Shown: positions 26,787 to 36,325, counted from the first letter of the stretch. The stretch is 64,000 bases of DNA from DATFBY01 sp035253585 (GCA_035253585.1 DATFBY010000149.1:1-64000); one strand, 5' to 3'. The notes: generated by a model not told the origin, from the letters alone. Translations and numbers: made by a program.

Positions 26787-27283
26787 ACCGTCCCGGTCTC
26801 AGCTTCGAGGTGCTGATGGCCTACACACGTGGTGAGACGCGAAGATGGTACGAGTGGTTCAAGTCGCATCCCCCTGAGGCGCTGGAAGTCCCGATCGGTG
26901 AGGGGCGGACGGCGACGGTGCGCGGGTTATTGGTGCACGTGTTCGCCGTGGAGCTTCGGTACGCGGAACGGCTCCTGGGTGAGCGGCCGACGCCGTACGA
27001 CTCGATTTCGGCGACCTCCATCGAAGAGATCTTCGCCATTGGCGGGCGGGCCGCGGAAAGGCTGCAGCGGTACCTGGATCGCGCGGGGGAGGACGATCTA
27101 CACGACGTGCTGACCTTCGAGACGGTGACCATGGGGACGCTCACCGCGAGCAAGCAGCGGATCGTCAGCCATTATTTCGTACATGGCATCCGGCACTGGG
27201 CTCAGATCGCGACCGCATTGCGGCAGGCTGGGTTCGGGGATCAGTGGCCGCACGATGTCCTCTTTTCCGACGGTGCCGACTGA
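26783..27283 (+). CDS. DinB-like metal-binding four-helix protein
   Basis: 166 aa. GTG 26783 overlaps the YciI-like stop. Three histidines in the DinB arrangement are visible: VHVFAVE (about residue 52), SHYFVHG and GIRHWAQI (about 130-137). DinB/YfiT family members bind Zn or Ni and often act as thiol-dependent S-transferases, but damage-inducible genes of unknown role are common. No SOS box was recognised. Confidence 0.8.
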   Translation: MNRPGLSFEVLMAYTRGETRRWYEWFKSHPPEALEVPIGEGRTATVRGLLVHVFAVELRYAERLLGERPTPYDSISATSIEEIFAIGGRAAERLQRYLDRAGEDDLHDVLTFETVTMGTLTASKQRIVSHYFVHGIRHWAQIATALRQAGFGDQWPHDVLFSDGAD

Positions 27284-27304
27284 CGGGATGGGTACACCCC
27301 ACTT

Positions 27305-27322
27305 TGTAGCGTTAAGGCTACA
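27305..27322. promoter_or_regulatory. Inverted repeat TGTAGC-N6-GCTACA, candidate operator
   Basis: A perfect 6-bp inverted repeat with a six-base centre lies in the 162-base intergenic region upstream of the Ser/Thr kinase gene. Size and spacing suit a dimeric regulator, but the sequence alone cannot name it. The rest of 27284-27445 shows no clear promoter. Confidence 0.35.
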
Positions 27323-27445
27323 TATCAAGGGTTTACGGGATAGTTAGGCCCTTCCCAGGGGGCTCGGCAGCCTCCTGGCGCGGCACGTAGTTGGAATATC
27401 CGGTTTCACCCCGCGCGGAGTAGCGCACTGACCTCACCAAGCCAG

Positions 27446-29656
27446 ATGATCGTTCCACCGGAGTCCGTGCCCGATCCACGTCGGACGGAGCAGGATCTCA
27501 ACGCGCTTGCCGCTGATTTCGAGGTTCGCGGGCAGCTGGCGCGAGGGGGGATGTCGGTCGTCTATCACGCGTTCGACCGTGTCCGGCAGATCGAAGTCGC
27601 CATCAAGTTGCTTCGCGCCAGGTACATGGACGACGAGGACGCGCTCGCCCGGTTCCTCCGCGAGGCCCGGGTAGCGGTCGGCTTGGAGCATCCGAACATC
27701 GTTCGCACGTACGAGCTTCGCGAGCTGGGCGGCGACTCGTATGCGCTGGTCATGCAGTTCGTGCATGGCCAGACGCTGCGTCAGGCAATGCGCGAAGTGG
27801 GACGCGTACCGGTGCCGCGCGCCGAGCGCATCCTCCGCGACATCCTCGATGCGCTGGCCTATGCGCACCGCCGCGGCATCGTCCACCGCGACGTGAAGCC
27901 GGAGAACATCTTCCTCTCCGAGTCGGGCAACGCACTGCTCTCGGACTTCGGCATCGCTCTCTCGCTCGACGCCGAGTCGCAGATCACGCGCACTGGCGTC
28001 ACGTTAGGCACGCCGAACTACATGTCGCCGGAGCAGATCGACAACATCGACGTCGACGGCCGGAGCGATCTGTACAATCTGGCGCTGGTCGGCTGGGAAA
28101 TGCTCTCGGGTCAGCGGCCGTGGGAAGGCGAGAACCTCTACGGCGCGCTTTACAAGCAGAAGAGCGAGTACCTGCCACTGCTCGACGAGCTTCGGGAGGA
28201 TGTACCGGCGACCTATCTCATTGCCATCGAGGGCGCGATGGCGAAGGATGCGCGCGACCGTTGGTCACGCGCCGAGGACATGAGCCAGCAGCTGGCCGAA
28301 GCGCCGCTTCGCGCCGCCGTCCGCCGTCGACGCGCGATCTCGCACGGCACCGGTATTTACCAGAACAGCAAGGCGGCGAAGGACGAGGCCACGATCCGCC
28401 TTCGGCTTCCGCGCGTCGACGCGCCCGAAGCTCCGCCGCCGCCGTTCATTCCACGCACGCCCCGCGAATCGGCCGATGCGCCGGCAGCCGCTCCGACACC
28501 TAGAAAGCGCTCGGCGACGCTTCTCGCGGTGGCAGCCGTGCTCGTGCTCGGCTCCGCGGTGACACTCGCTGCGCTCAAGGGCACAAACGCCACTCCGCTG
28601 GTGAGCTCGATCCCGGCGCCGGTCGCCGATGCCGCGGCCGCTACCGCGCCGATACCCGAAGCCATCCAGCTGGTTCGGAACGCCGATGAAGCCGTCGGCT
28701 CGGGCGGTCTGACGGAGATGACGCTCGCGGTCGACAGCTACGAGCGCGCGCTGCAGCTCGGCATTCCGCGCGAGCCGATTCTCGGTCGCTTGGCGCTGAC
28801 GTACGCGCTCCAAGCCGAGCAAGGGGGACGGTATCGTGGACTCCGGGATCGTGATCTCTACGCGAGGGCGGCGGCGCTCACCGACTCGTCGCTGCGCTCG
28901 TCGATCCCCGTTGCCGAGGCGTGGTTGGCGCGTGCGACGCTGCGCAGTCTCGAGGAAGGGTCCACTGCCGAGATCAGGGCCGCGCTACGACGCGCGCGAC
29001 AGGAGAATCCGACGCATCCGGAGCTCAAGCGGCTCGAAGCGCTCACGCCCGCTTTCGACGGAGATCTACGCGAGGCGGAGCAGCAGCTGCGCGGGTTGAT
29101 TGGCGCCGCGGCGTCGCCGCGCGCGCATCGCGATCTGATCGAGATCCTGCTCGCGCGGCGTCACTTCGACGGTGCGCGCGACGCGGCCGATCACGCGATA
29201 CTGCTGCACCCGCGTATGGGCTCGCTCTACATCCTGCGCGCCCGGGCAGAGAACCAGCTGGGCGAGCTTCGCGCCGCCTGGGGAGACGCCGAAATTGGTG
29301 CGCGTCTCGGAGAGCGAGCGGCGGGTGACGCACTGTACGCGCTGCTCGACGTTCGCGGCGGCGACATGACGAGCGCTCGCAATCGAGCGACCGCGCTCGC
29401 TCCGCGCAGCGGCCGACGCCGCCAGACATCGATGCCTTTCACGCAAGCAGTGCCGTACGCCACCGCCTATGCCGCGATCGGCGACCGGGATTCGGCGATC
29501 GATCTGCTGCAGCGCGTCCGGCCGCGCAGCGCGCGCTTCTGCCTGGCCCTTCAGGCGCCGGAGCTGGATGCCGTGCGCGCCGACAGCGCGTTCGTGCGAA
29601 TCGCCGATGGGTGCGCGCCAATCAGGCCGAGCGAGGAGCGGCGGCCAGCTCGTTAG
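27446..29656 (+). CDS. Ser/Thr protein kinase with transmembrane segment and TPR-like C-terminus
   Basis: 736 aa. Kinase domain residues about 28-285: glycine loop LARGGMSVVYHAFD, VAIKLL lysine, catalytic HRDVKPENIF (His about 146), SDFGIAL and PNYMSPEQI, as in PknB-type kinases. A Pro/Ala linker follows, then a membrane helix near residue 360 (LLAVAAVLVLGSAVTLAAL) and an outside domain of paired helices like tetratricopeptide repeats. The chain ends near a TCGTTAGGC motif. It may phosphorylate the double-FHA protein encoded at 18343; that is inference. Confidence 0.92.
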   Translation: MIVPPESVPDPRRTEQDLNALAADFEVRGQLARGGMSVVYHAFDRVRQIEVAIKLLRARYMDDEDALARFLREARVAVGLEHPNIVRTYELRELGGDSYALVMQFVHGQTLRQAMREVGRVPVPRAERILRDILDALAYAHRRGIVHRDVKPENIFLSESGNALLSDFGIALSLDAESQITRTGVTLGTPNYMSPEQIDNIDVDGRSDLYNLALVGWEMLSGQRPWEGENLYGALYKQKSEYLPLLDELREDVPATYLIAIEGAMAKDARDRWSRAEDMSQQLAEAPLRAAVRRRRAISHGTGIYQNSKAAKDEATIRLRLPRVDAPEAPPPPFIPRTPRESADAPAAAPTPRKRSATLLAVAAVLVLGSAVTLAALKGTNATPLVSSIPAPVADAAAATAPIPEAIQLVRNADEAVGSGGLTEMTLAVDSYERALQLGIPREPILGRLALTYALQAEQGGRYRGLRDRDLYARAAALTDSSLRSSIPVAEAWLARATLRSLEEGSTAEIRAALRRARQENPTHPELKRLEALTPAFDGDLREAEQQLRGLIGAAASPRAHRDLIEILLARRHFDGARDAADHAILLHPRMGSLYILRARAENQLGELRAAWGDAEIGARLGERAAGDALYALLDVRGGDMTSARNRATALAPRSGRRRQTSMPFTQAVPYATAYAAIGDRDSAIDLLQRVRPRSARFCLALQAPELDAVRADSAFVRIADGCAPIRPSEERRPAR

Positions 29657-29680
29657 GCACCGGTTGGGTGCTCGTTAGGC
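29650..29680. repeat. Two TCGTTAGGC motifs 22 bases apart
   Basis: Copies at 29650-29658 and 29672-29680 lie in the junction between the kinase gene and the convergent flavoprotein gene. The second copy is embedded in GCTCGT-TAGGC-ACGAGC, a 6-bp hairpin. It is one of 15 exact 9-mers in the window. Confidence 0.6.
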
Positions 29681-30790
29681 ACGAGCGTTCGTGATGGCAT
29701 CGGCGGCGCGGGGCGCGTCCAGCCGGATGTTCCAGAGACCCCCCGTCGCGTCGTAGTTGTGCCCCACGAAATACAGGTCGGGCTGGTCCGCGCTCGCCAC
29801 CCGGTCGCGCCGGTTGGCGAAGCCTCGATTGTCCACGCGAACTAACCCGCGCAGGAATCCCAACGCGGGCGTGAAGCCGGTGGCGAGGATCACGTCATCG
29901 AACGGCTCTTCCACTCCATCCGCGAACATGGCTCCGCGTTCCGTGAGCCGCGCGAGCTGACCGCGCAACTGTACGCGCCCCTCGCGAATCGCATCGACCA
30001 GATTGAATCCGATGAGTGGGATCGCGTCGAGAGGGCTGTGCGCGGGACGTGGGAGAACCGGCGGACCGCGGCGTAGCTCCGTCAGCTTCCCCACCCACCC
30101 GACGATCACCTCCTGCGCCGGACGCGGGAGCTTGCGCATCCAATAAGAGGCGTACTGTATCGGCAACCCAAGGAGAGTGAGCGGAACGACGTTGGCGCCC
30201 GAGCGTACGGCGACTGTGACGTGGGCGCCCGCACGCGCGAGCTCGCTCCCGATCTCGCCACCGGAGTTGCCGACGCCTACGACCAGCACACGCCGACCCA
30301 CGAATGGCGCCGGTCGGCGATACTCGATGCTGTGCATGACTCGACCACGGAATTGCTCGCGCCCCGCAACGTCGGGGATGCGTGGCCCGGAGATGATGCC
30401 TGACGCGACGACGATGGCGCGCGCGGTCATTTCGGAGCCTTTCGCGCGCACGCTCCAACCGGCGGTCGTGCGCTCGACGCGCTCGACGTTGTGCTCGGTG
30501 CGCACCGGGAGCTGAAATCGCTTCGCGTAATCGCGCAGATAATCGACGAATCGTGCGCGGGATACGAAGAGCGGCGTCCCGCGCGGGAATGGCAGTCCCG
30601 GCAGGCTCGACATGTGCCGCCCGGTGTGCAGCGTGAGACTGTCGTAGAGGTTGGCCCACGAGTGCGCCACTTCCGGACCCCGCTCGAGCACGACGTGCTC
30701 CACACCTCGCGCCGCCAGCTCGCGAGAGGTCGCCAGCCCAGCAGGGCCCGCGCCGATCACCACGGCGTCAACGTCGAGCGCTTGCTTCAT
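29675..30790 (-). CDS. FAD/NAD(P)-dependent monooxygenase-like oxidoreductase
   Basis: 371 aa from ATG 30790. FAD-binding Rossmann motif VVIGAGPAGLATSREL at the N-terminus, FxGxxxHS/Y-type stretch near FRGRVMHSIEYRRP, second nucleotide motif VVGVGNSGGEIGSELA, and late ATGFTPAL. The layout matches flavin-containing monooxygenase-like (YUCCA/TrkA-like) enzymes. Substrate unknown. Its first codons overlap the end of the upstream membrane-protein gene (stop at 30768) by 23 bases, so they are likely co-transcribed. Confidence 0.85.
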   Translation of the reverse strand: MKQALDVDAVVIGAGPAGLATSRELAARGVEHVVLERGPEVAHSWANLYDSLTLHTGRHMSSLPGLPFPRGTPLFVSRARFVDYLRDYAKRFQLPVRTEHNVERVERTTAGWSVRAKGSEMTARAIVVASGIISGPRIPDVAGREQFRGRVMHSIEYRRPAPFVGRRVLVVGVGNSGGEIGSELARAGAHVTVAVRSGANVVPLTLLGLPIQYASYWMRKLPRPAQEVIVGWVGKLTELRRGPPVLPRPAHSPLDAIPLIGFNLVDAIREGRVQLRGQLARLTERGAMFADGVEEPFDDVILATGFTPALGFLRGLVRVDNRGFANRRDRVASADQPDLYFVGHNYDATGGLWNIRLDAPRAADAITNARA

Positions 30791-32378
30791 GCGCGCATTG
30801 GTACGAGTTGCCGGATCGTGCATCGAGCTCGAAGACGCTGTCCGGGAGTGCGAGGGCAGACTGTCTCGCCCACCAGCCCTCGCGAATCCACAGACCCGTC
30901 GTCAGGGTGGAATCCGATGTGAAGCCGCTCTTGAGCACGCGCCGCCATCCCCGCGCGCTATCCAACGCCGCCGCGACCGGATAGATGTCGGGCACGATCG
31001 CCAGGTCCGCCGAGCGCCACGGGCCAAGCGGCGCACCGCCGGATGACGCAACCGCGAAGCCTTCGGCGAGCGCAACCGAATCTGGAAAGATGTTCCGGCC
31101 ATCGATCGAAACCGAATAGCGCGGCAGACGCCACGCGAGATAGTCGCCGAAATCGAACGTGTTGAATATCCGGCCGCTGGCTTGGTTCGGGAGATTGCAT
31201 TCGATCCATTGCGCCGCCGGCTCCACCCACGGATTCGCTGGCGCAGGAAGAGATCGCGGACCGCGGGAGTAGCGTGTCCAATCGGTGTCCGCGTCCACAC
31301 GAAGAATGCCGGCCAGCAAAAAGCCGACGACGAGATACGTTGCCACCAATTGCGAGCGATGCACCGCCGCACGCGTCGGTTCTTTGAGCATCTCGATCGC
31401 GGCGGCGGTAAGCGGCAGCGTGAGCACCCACCAGATGACCAGACCTCGCACCGCGAGCGCGAACATTCCCAGACCGGCCAGCCACAGGATGCCTAACGAG
31501 ACTCGCTCCCGCATCGTCAGGCGCGGCGCGACGATCCAGGGGACGAAGGCCAGGCAGAGCGGCAGGAACCCGAGCAGATCCCGGAGCTGCGTGATGGCGA
31601 TGAATCCAGGCGTGAGCTCATCGATCGGCGTCGGGTACGAGAAGAGCGGATTCGCGCCGAAGTTGATTCGGAACGCTGCCGGCCAGACGAGCGCATAAGG
31701 AGTCACCAGCCACGATGCGACCGTCACCGTGCCCGCGACCAGGAGCCGGCGCCAGTCGATTCGGTCGCGCGTGAAAAGCAACGCGAGCGGACCCAGCATC
31801 GCCGGAAAGAGGATGTGGCTGTTGGCGGCGACGATGTTCGCGGCGGCGATCGCGATCAGCGCCGGTGCCGTGCGTGGCGCATCCAGCAGCTTGTACGCTG
31901 CCCACCAGGCGATCGGAATCGTCACCAGCAGCACCAAGCCCGGACGCTGTCCGCCGGCAAAGATCGTCGTGATGCCTACGTGAAGCAGCGCGAGCAGGAG
32001 CACGGTCCACGGACGCCACCTGGCGACGGCACCGACCAGCAGCATCGATGCACCCGCCGCAACAACCAGCATCGCATTGTAGAATCGGAGCCCGGTCTCT
32101 TCGGCGAGTCGGAATAGACCGTATTGCATCAGCTCCGGGAGCCACGAATACGCGTAAAACGGTGCGCCTGACCGCGTCCACGCCCACGGCTCGGCGAATG
32201 GAACGGCTCCGTGCCGAACGATCCATTCGCCGAGCGCGAGATGCCGTGGGAGATCCGGATCGCCAATCGGGCGGACGAAGCCCAGCACGAACCAGAGCGC
32301 GATGATGAGGCCGAGATGCAGCCGCCAGCGATCTCCGAGCCGCTGCCGCCATTCCTCGGCGCGCGTTTCGCCTAACAC
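30768..32378 (-). CDS. Multi-span membrane protein, possible GT-C-type glycosyltransferase
   Basis: 536 aa from GTG 32378, which overlaps the last codons of the ABC ATPase gene. About 10-11 hydrophobic segments from residue 15; between helices 1 and 2 is an outside loop with IGDPDLPRHLALGEWIVRHG, an Asp/His-rich loop typical of GT-C enzymes. The C-terminal 130 residues are soluble and contain NTFDFGDYLAWRLP and SIDGRNIFPDS, also seen in large bacterial membrane proteins of this class. No family firmly recognised. The long frame extends upstream to 32726 but that part lies in the ABC gene. Confidence 0.65.
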   Translation of the reverse strand: MLGETRAEEWRQRLGDRWRLHLGLIIALWFVLGFVRPIGDPDLPRHLALGEWIVRHGAVPFAEPWAWTRSGAPFYAYSWLPELMQYGLFRLAEETGLRFYNAMLVVAAGASMLLVGAVARWRPWTVLLLALLHVGITTIFAGGQRPGLVLLVTIPIAWWAAYKLLDAPRTAPALIAIAAANIVAANSHILFPAMLGPLALLFTRDRIDWRRLLVAGTVTVASWLVTPYALVWPAAFRINFGANPLFSYPTPIDELTPGFIAITQLRDLLGFLPLCLAFVPWIVAPRLTMRERVSLGILWLAGLGMFALAVRGLVIWWVLTLPLTAAAIEMLKEPTRAAVHRSQLVATYLVVGFLLAGILRVDADTDWTRYSRGPRSLPAPANPWVEPAAQWIECNLPNQASGRIFNTFDFGDYLAWRLPRYSVSIDGRNIFPDSVALAEGFAVASSGGAPLGPWRSADLAIVPDIYPVAAALDSARGWRRVLKSGFTSDSTLTTGLWIREGWWARQSALALPDSVFELDARSGNSYQCAHEASARR

Positions 32379-33451
32379 AGATGCACCGCCATCGCCTTGA
32401 AGGATGCATACGCGCGCGCGCCGGGCACGAGCGCCAGCTCTCGCGCCGACCTGGTGGTGAGCGATGCGACGAGAGGAACGCCCTGGACATCGAGCGTGAC
32501 CCGAGTGAGGGCACCGAGCGTCGCCACCTCGATGACCTCTCCCTCGAAGCGATTGCGGGCCGAGCCCGACGGCTCCTGTCGCGAGAGGACCACTTCCTCG
32601 GCGCGCACCACGGCGTGCGCGGCGCCGGGCGGAGCATCGCCGACGGAGTACAAAGTGAGCGGTCCAGACCGGAATTCGATCGCGCGATGCCCGCTGGCGA
32701 TGTCGCGTGGCTCGCCCTCCGACCAATCCGGCGGCGTATCGCCGAGCGCGCGCACGCTGCCGGCGAACACGTTCTCCGCTCCAAGGAACTCGGCGATGTA
32801 CGGAGAGGCGGGCTCACGGAAAACACGCTCCGGAGGCCCGTACTGGAGCACGCGTCCACCGTCGAGCAAGATTGCCACGTCGCCTAACAAGCCGGCTTCG
32901 GTGAAGTCGTGCGTGACCTGAAGGACGGTCGTCCCCCACTCGCGGTGCAGCGAGCGCAGCTCGCGACGCGTGCTGCCGCGACGTCTCGGATCGAGCGCGC
33001 TGAACGGCTCGTCGAGCAGCAGAACAGCCGGGCGACGGGCGACGGCACGCGCAATCGCCACGAGCTGTCGCTCGCCGCCACTCAGCGCGCGTACGGGGCG
33101 ATCGTACAACGCGTCGGCACCGAAGCGCGCCGCGGTCTCGCGCGCGGTGCGGTCGTCGGCGGCGCCGTAGGCGATGTTTTCGGCCACCGACAGATGGGGA
33201 AACAGATACCCGTGTTGGTATACGAAGCCGATCGACCTGCTCTCGGGAGGAAGCGAGCGCGCCTCACGATCACCAAGCTTGAGGGAGCCTTCCAGCTGCG
33301 GAATGATGCCGGCGATCGTCTCGAGCAGCGTCGTCTTCCCCGAGCCAGCGGCGCCGATCACCACTCCGTACCCACGCTCCGGCACCAGGAAGGTGACATC
33401 GCGCAACTCGAATGCGCCTACCCGCGCACTCAATCCGCGTGCGTCGATCAT
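32372..33451 (-). CDS. wtpC: WtpC/ModC-like ATPase of a tungstate/molybdate ABC importer
   Basis: 359 aa. Walker A GAAGSGKTT, signature LSGGERQLVAIARAV, Walker B LLLDEPFSALDP, then a C-terminal TOBE-like oxyanion-binding region (VVRAEEVVLSRQEPSG through GALTRVTLDVQGVPLVASLT). Second-domain features fit ModC/WtpC better than a polyamine or maltose transporter. The gene overlaps the permease by four bases. It would energise uptake of molybdate or tungstate for enzymes such as the Mo hydroxylase encoded at 5014-7876 and 17300. Confidence 0.85.
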   Translation of the reverse strand: MIDARGLSARVGAFELRDVTFLVPERGYGVVIGAAGSGKTTLLETIAGIIPQLEGSLKLGDREARSLPPESRSIGFVYQHGYLFPHLSVAENIAYGAADDRTARETAARFGADALYDRPVRALSGGERQLVAIARAVARRPAVLLLDEPFSALDPRRRGSTRRELRSLHREWGTTVLQVTHDFTEAGLLGDVAILLDGGRVLQYGPPERVFREPASPYIAEFLGAENVFAGSVRALGDTPPDWSEGEPRDIASGHRAIEFRSGPLTLYSVGDAPPGAAHAVVRAEEVVLSRQEPSGSARNRFEGEVIEVATLGALTRVTLDVQGVPLVASLTTRSARELALVPGARAYASFKAMAVHLC

Positions 33452-34266
33452 GGCTCCGTCGCTACCCCGCGCTCCGGCCGCAACGCGCGTAGGATCGTCA
33501 GCGGAATGAGCGCGAGCAGCGCCAGCACCGCGGCTACAGGGAGCGCCTCGCGCAACCCGAAGCTGGTGAAGCGATCGTAGCTCAGGACGCTAGCCACCTT
33601 GGGATTGTACGTCAGGATGACGATGGCGCCGAATTCGCTCACGGCGCGCGCCCACATCACCACGGCGGCGGCGATCAATCCGCGCAGCGACAGCGGAAGC
33701 GTGATGCGCCGAAAGACGCGCCACCCTGGGTCGCCCAACGTGCGTGCTACCGCTTCATATCGCGGATCGACCCGCGCGAACGCCTCGCGCGCACCGCTGA
33801 TGTACAGCGGCGCCGAGACGAAGAGCATCGCGGCGACGATGCCTAACGAGGATCCCGCTACGCGAAGGCCGGCTTCGAGGAGCGCCCCGCCGAGCGCGCT
33901 CTCGCGTCCGAGCACGAGCAGCAGCGCGATGCCGGCCACCGGATGCGGGATCAAGAGAGGAAGGTCGAGCAGTGCCGCCAGCACGGCCTTGCCGCGAAAG
34001 CGCCGGCGCGCGAGCAGAAACGCGAGCGGTGTCCCGCCAACGACACCAGCGGCCACGGCGACGGTGGCGGTCACCGCGGTCAATCCCAGCGCGCCACGCA
34101 GCTCGTCGTCATCACCGAGCTTGCTCACGCCTGACGAGCCTCCTATCGCCACCAGCTCGACGATCGGAGCGACGAGAAACAGGAGAAGAGCGGAAGCGAG
34201 AAGCGCAACGACGATGCTGGCCGTGGCGTGCGAGAGCCGCCAGCCAGGAGCAGTCGCTGCCGTCAC
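33448..34266 (-). CDS. wtpB: WtpB/ModB-like permease of a tungstate/molybdate ABC importer
   Basis: 272 aa. Six hydrophobic segments and the BPD_transp_1 cytoplasmic EAA-type loop (YEAVARTLGDPGWRVFRRIT followed by LPLSLRG). It overlaps both the substrate-binding protein gene upstream and the ATPase gene downstream by four bases, forming a wtpABC operon on the minus strand. The GTTAGGC motif at 33841 encodes SLG with a TTA codon. Confidence 0.87.
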   Translation of the reverse strand: MTAATAPGWRLSHATASIVVALLASALLLFLVAPIVELVAIGGSSGVSKLGDDDELRGALGLTAVTATVAVAAGVVGGTPLAFLLARRRFRGKAVLAALLDLPLLIPHPVAGIALLLVLGRESALGGALLEAGLRVAGSSLGIVAAMLFVSAPLYISGAREAFARVDPRYEAVARTLGDPGWRVFRRITLPLSLRGLIAAAVVMWARAVSEFGAIVILTYNPKVASVLSYDRFTSFGLREALPVAAVLALLALIPLTILRALRPERGVATEP

Positions 34267-35240
34267 GGCGCTTCGGCTTTCGACGCCGGCGTTCCGAGTG
34301 CGGCTAGCTCAGCCGGTGGCGTGCCGATAATCACCGGCCGATCGAGCGCGTCGAGTCGCGCCGAGCGCAGAACGCGTATGCCATCGGTCGAGAGGAGCCA
34401 TCGAGCGAAGCGGGCGGCGACGTCGGGGTGCGGCGCGCCTGCCGGTATCGACATCGCGTACACGATCGGCGCGCCGACGATCGTGATGGTATCCATCGGT
34501 GAGCTCCCAGGTACACGAACGCGGGCGACTCGATACGCGGTGGATTCGGCCGGCGAGCTCAGGTCGATTGCGGCCGGCAGATGGACGTATTTCAGATCCG
34601 CAGCCTGGGCCATCGATTCGTACGACCAGATGTAGTCCATCTCGCCGGCTTCCAGCAGGCCGACTAGATCGGCTTCCTTCGGGCGGACGTTGCGTTCGGG
34701 CGCATTGGCAAGCAGACGCGCCGCCAGGCCCGGCTGTCCATAGAAGCGTTCGGCGAGCTCGAGCACGAGCAGTGTACGGTAGCCGTTGGGATCGCGGCTC
34801 GGATCGGCGCGGCCCACCTGGACGTCTGGTCGTGTCAGCACCCGCCACCAGCGCGCTGTATCCATCTCCGCCGCGTAGCGTGATTTGTCGGTATACGCGA
34901 CGACCATTCGATTTCGCGCAAAGAGCGCGTACCAGCTCGCGTGCCGCGGCATCAGGAGCTGCGGAAAGATCTCGTGGTCGGCGAGTGCGATGATGTCGGG
35001 GATCTTCCCCAACTCGGTGAGCTTGCGGGCGGTCTCGAGGCTGCCGGCGCTCTCCTGCTCGACGCGCACTTTTTCGCGCGCCGCAAAGGAATCGAGGGCG
35101 GCGCGAAGTGGTCGGGCCAGGCTTCCGGCGTTGTAGGCGACGAGGACCTCGTCATCGCGCGGCGTGTCGGCGGTCCGCGAGCAAGCGAGGAGCGCGCTGA
35201 GCGCCGCCAAGGCCGCCATCGAGAGACGTACGCGGGACAT
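34263..35240 (-). CDS. wtpA: WtpA-like tungstate/molybdate-binding lipoprotein
   Basis: 325 aa from ATG 35240. Lipoprotein signal with AALSALLAC. The mature chain follows WtpA closely: VAYNAGSLARPLRAALDSF, VRVEQESAGSLETARKLTEL, ADHEIFPQLLMPRHASWY, FARNRMVVAYTDKSRYAAEM, VLTRPDVQVGRADPSRDPNG. These are the oxyanion-binding and GYRTLLV segments of archaeal-type tungstate/molybdate binders. First gene of wtpABC; 119 bases of divergent promoter region separate it from the ABC exporter at 35360. Confidence 0.87.
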   Translation of the reverse strand: MSRVRLSMAALAALSALLACSRTADTPRDDEVLVAYNAGSLARPLRAALDSFAAREKVRVEQESAGSLETARKLTELGKIPDIIALADHEIFPQLLMPRHASWYALFARNRMVVAYTDKSRYAAEMDTARWWRVLTRPDVQVGRADPSRDPNGYRTLLVLELAERFYGQPGLAARLLANAPERNVRPKEADLVGLLEAGEMDYIWSYESMAQAADLKYVHLPAAIDLSSPAESTAYRVARVRVPGSSPMDTITIVGAPIVYAMSIPAGAPHPDVAARFARWLLSTDGIRVLRSARLDALDRPVIIGTPPAELAALGTPASKAEAP

Positions 35241-35359
35241 TGGCGGAATCTGCCCCGGCTCCTGGCGAGGCGCCAGCGCGGTATCATACGTGCTCGCCAA
35301 AGGGCGAGCAGGGCTCTAACCTTCAGGAGCGTTGCGCCTTACCACTCGAACACCGATCG

Positions 35360-36325
35360 ATGAGCCCGAACGCCGTAGAAATCAGTCACATCTCGAAGCG
35401 CTTCAACGGACACCGCGCCGTCAAAGATCTCTCACTTACGGTTCCGCGCGGCTCCGTCTATGGACTTCTCGGTCCCAATGGCGCTGGGAAGACCACCACC
35501 ATTCGCATGCTCCTCAACATCATCGCTCCCGACGAGGGGACGATTCAGGTGCTGGGGCAGCCGTACGACGCGCCCGGCGTCACCGACTCGGTGGGGTATC
35601 TCCCCGAGGAGCGCGGGCTCTACAAGAAGATGCAGGTTCGTCGTGTGCTCAAGTTTCTGGCCGCGCTCAAAGGAGTGAATGGAAGGACGGCCGAGCAGCG
35701 TATCGACAATTGGCTCGATCGCCTTGGGCTGCGCACGGCCGAGAAGGATTGGGGCGCGTCGAAGGTGGACGAGCTCTCGCGCGGCATGCAGCAGAAGGTC
35801 CAGTTCATCGGCGCGCTGGTGCACGAGCCGCAGCTGGTGATTCTGGACGAGCCGTTCAGCGGGCTCGATCCGATCAACGCGCAAACGCTCAAGGACATCG
35901 TCGTCGAGCTGCGCCGCGCCGGACGAACGGTGATTTTCAGCACACACATGATGGAGAACGCCGAGCGGCTCTGCGACTCGGTGTGTATCATCGCGCGCGG
36001 CGACAAAGTGCTCGATGGACCGATCAACAGTGTGAAGGCACAGCACGGCGGACGCTTCGTGGCGCTGGCCATCAGCGACGGTGCCGGCGTCGACCTCGCC
36101 CCGATCTGGCGCGATCCGTCACTCGTCACGCGTTGCGACGACTCGAACCGCTTTCTCGAGATCGAGCTGGCCCCGACGGCCGATCCGCAGGAGCTCTTGC
36201 GCCGCGTGATGGCGGCGGGCGTGCGCGTCGAGCGATTCGAGCTGGTGCAGCCATCGCTGCATCGCATCTTCCTGGACAAGGTCGGCGGCAGCGGCGTCGA
36301 AGAAGGGATGTCGGGCCATGGATAG
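35360..36325 (+). CDS. ABC exporter ATPase, NatA/DUF4162 type
   Basis: 321 aa. Walker A GPNGAGKTTT, signature LSRGMQQKVQF, Walker B VILDEPFSGLDPINAQTL, and a C-terminal DUF4162-like extension (about residues 220-310) as in NatA and YhaQ-type ATPases. Start ATG 35360 begins the homology (MSPNAVEISHISKRF). The permease gene overlaps its end by eight bases. Probable efflux of sodium, a drug or another small molecule; substrate unknown. Confidence 0.88.
   Translation: MSPNAVEISHISKRFNGHRAVKDLSLTVPRGSVYGLLGPNGAGKTTTIRMLLNIIAPDEGTIQVLGQPYDAPGVTDSVGYLPEERGLYKKMQVRRVLKFLAALKGVNGRTAEQRIDNWLDRLGLRTAEKDWGASKVDELSRGMQQKVQFIGALVHEPQLVILDEPFSGLDPINAQTLKDIVVELRRAGRTVIFSTHMMENAERLCDSVCIIARGDKVLDGPINSVKAQHGGRFVALAISDGAGVDLAPIWRDPSLVTRCDDSNRFLEIELAPTADPQELLRRVMAAGVRVERFELVQPSLHRIFLDKVGGSGVEEGMSGHG

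Noticed and set aside
32379..32726. Long N-terminal extension of the membrane protein at 30768
   Set aside because: It lies inside the wtpC coding region in another frame; a GTG start at 32378 fits the hydrophobic N-terminus.
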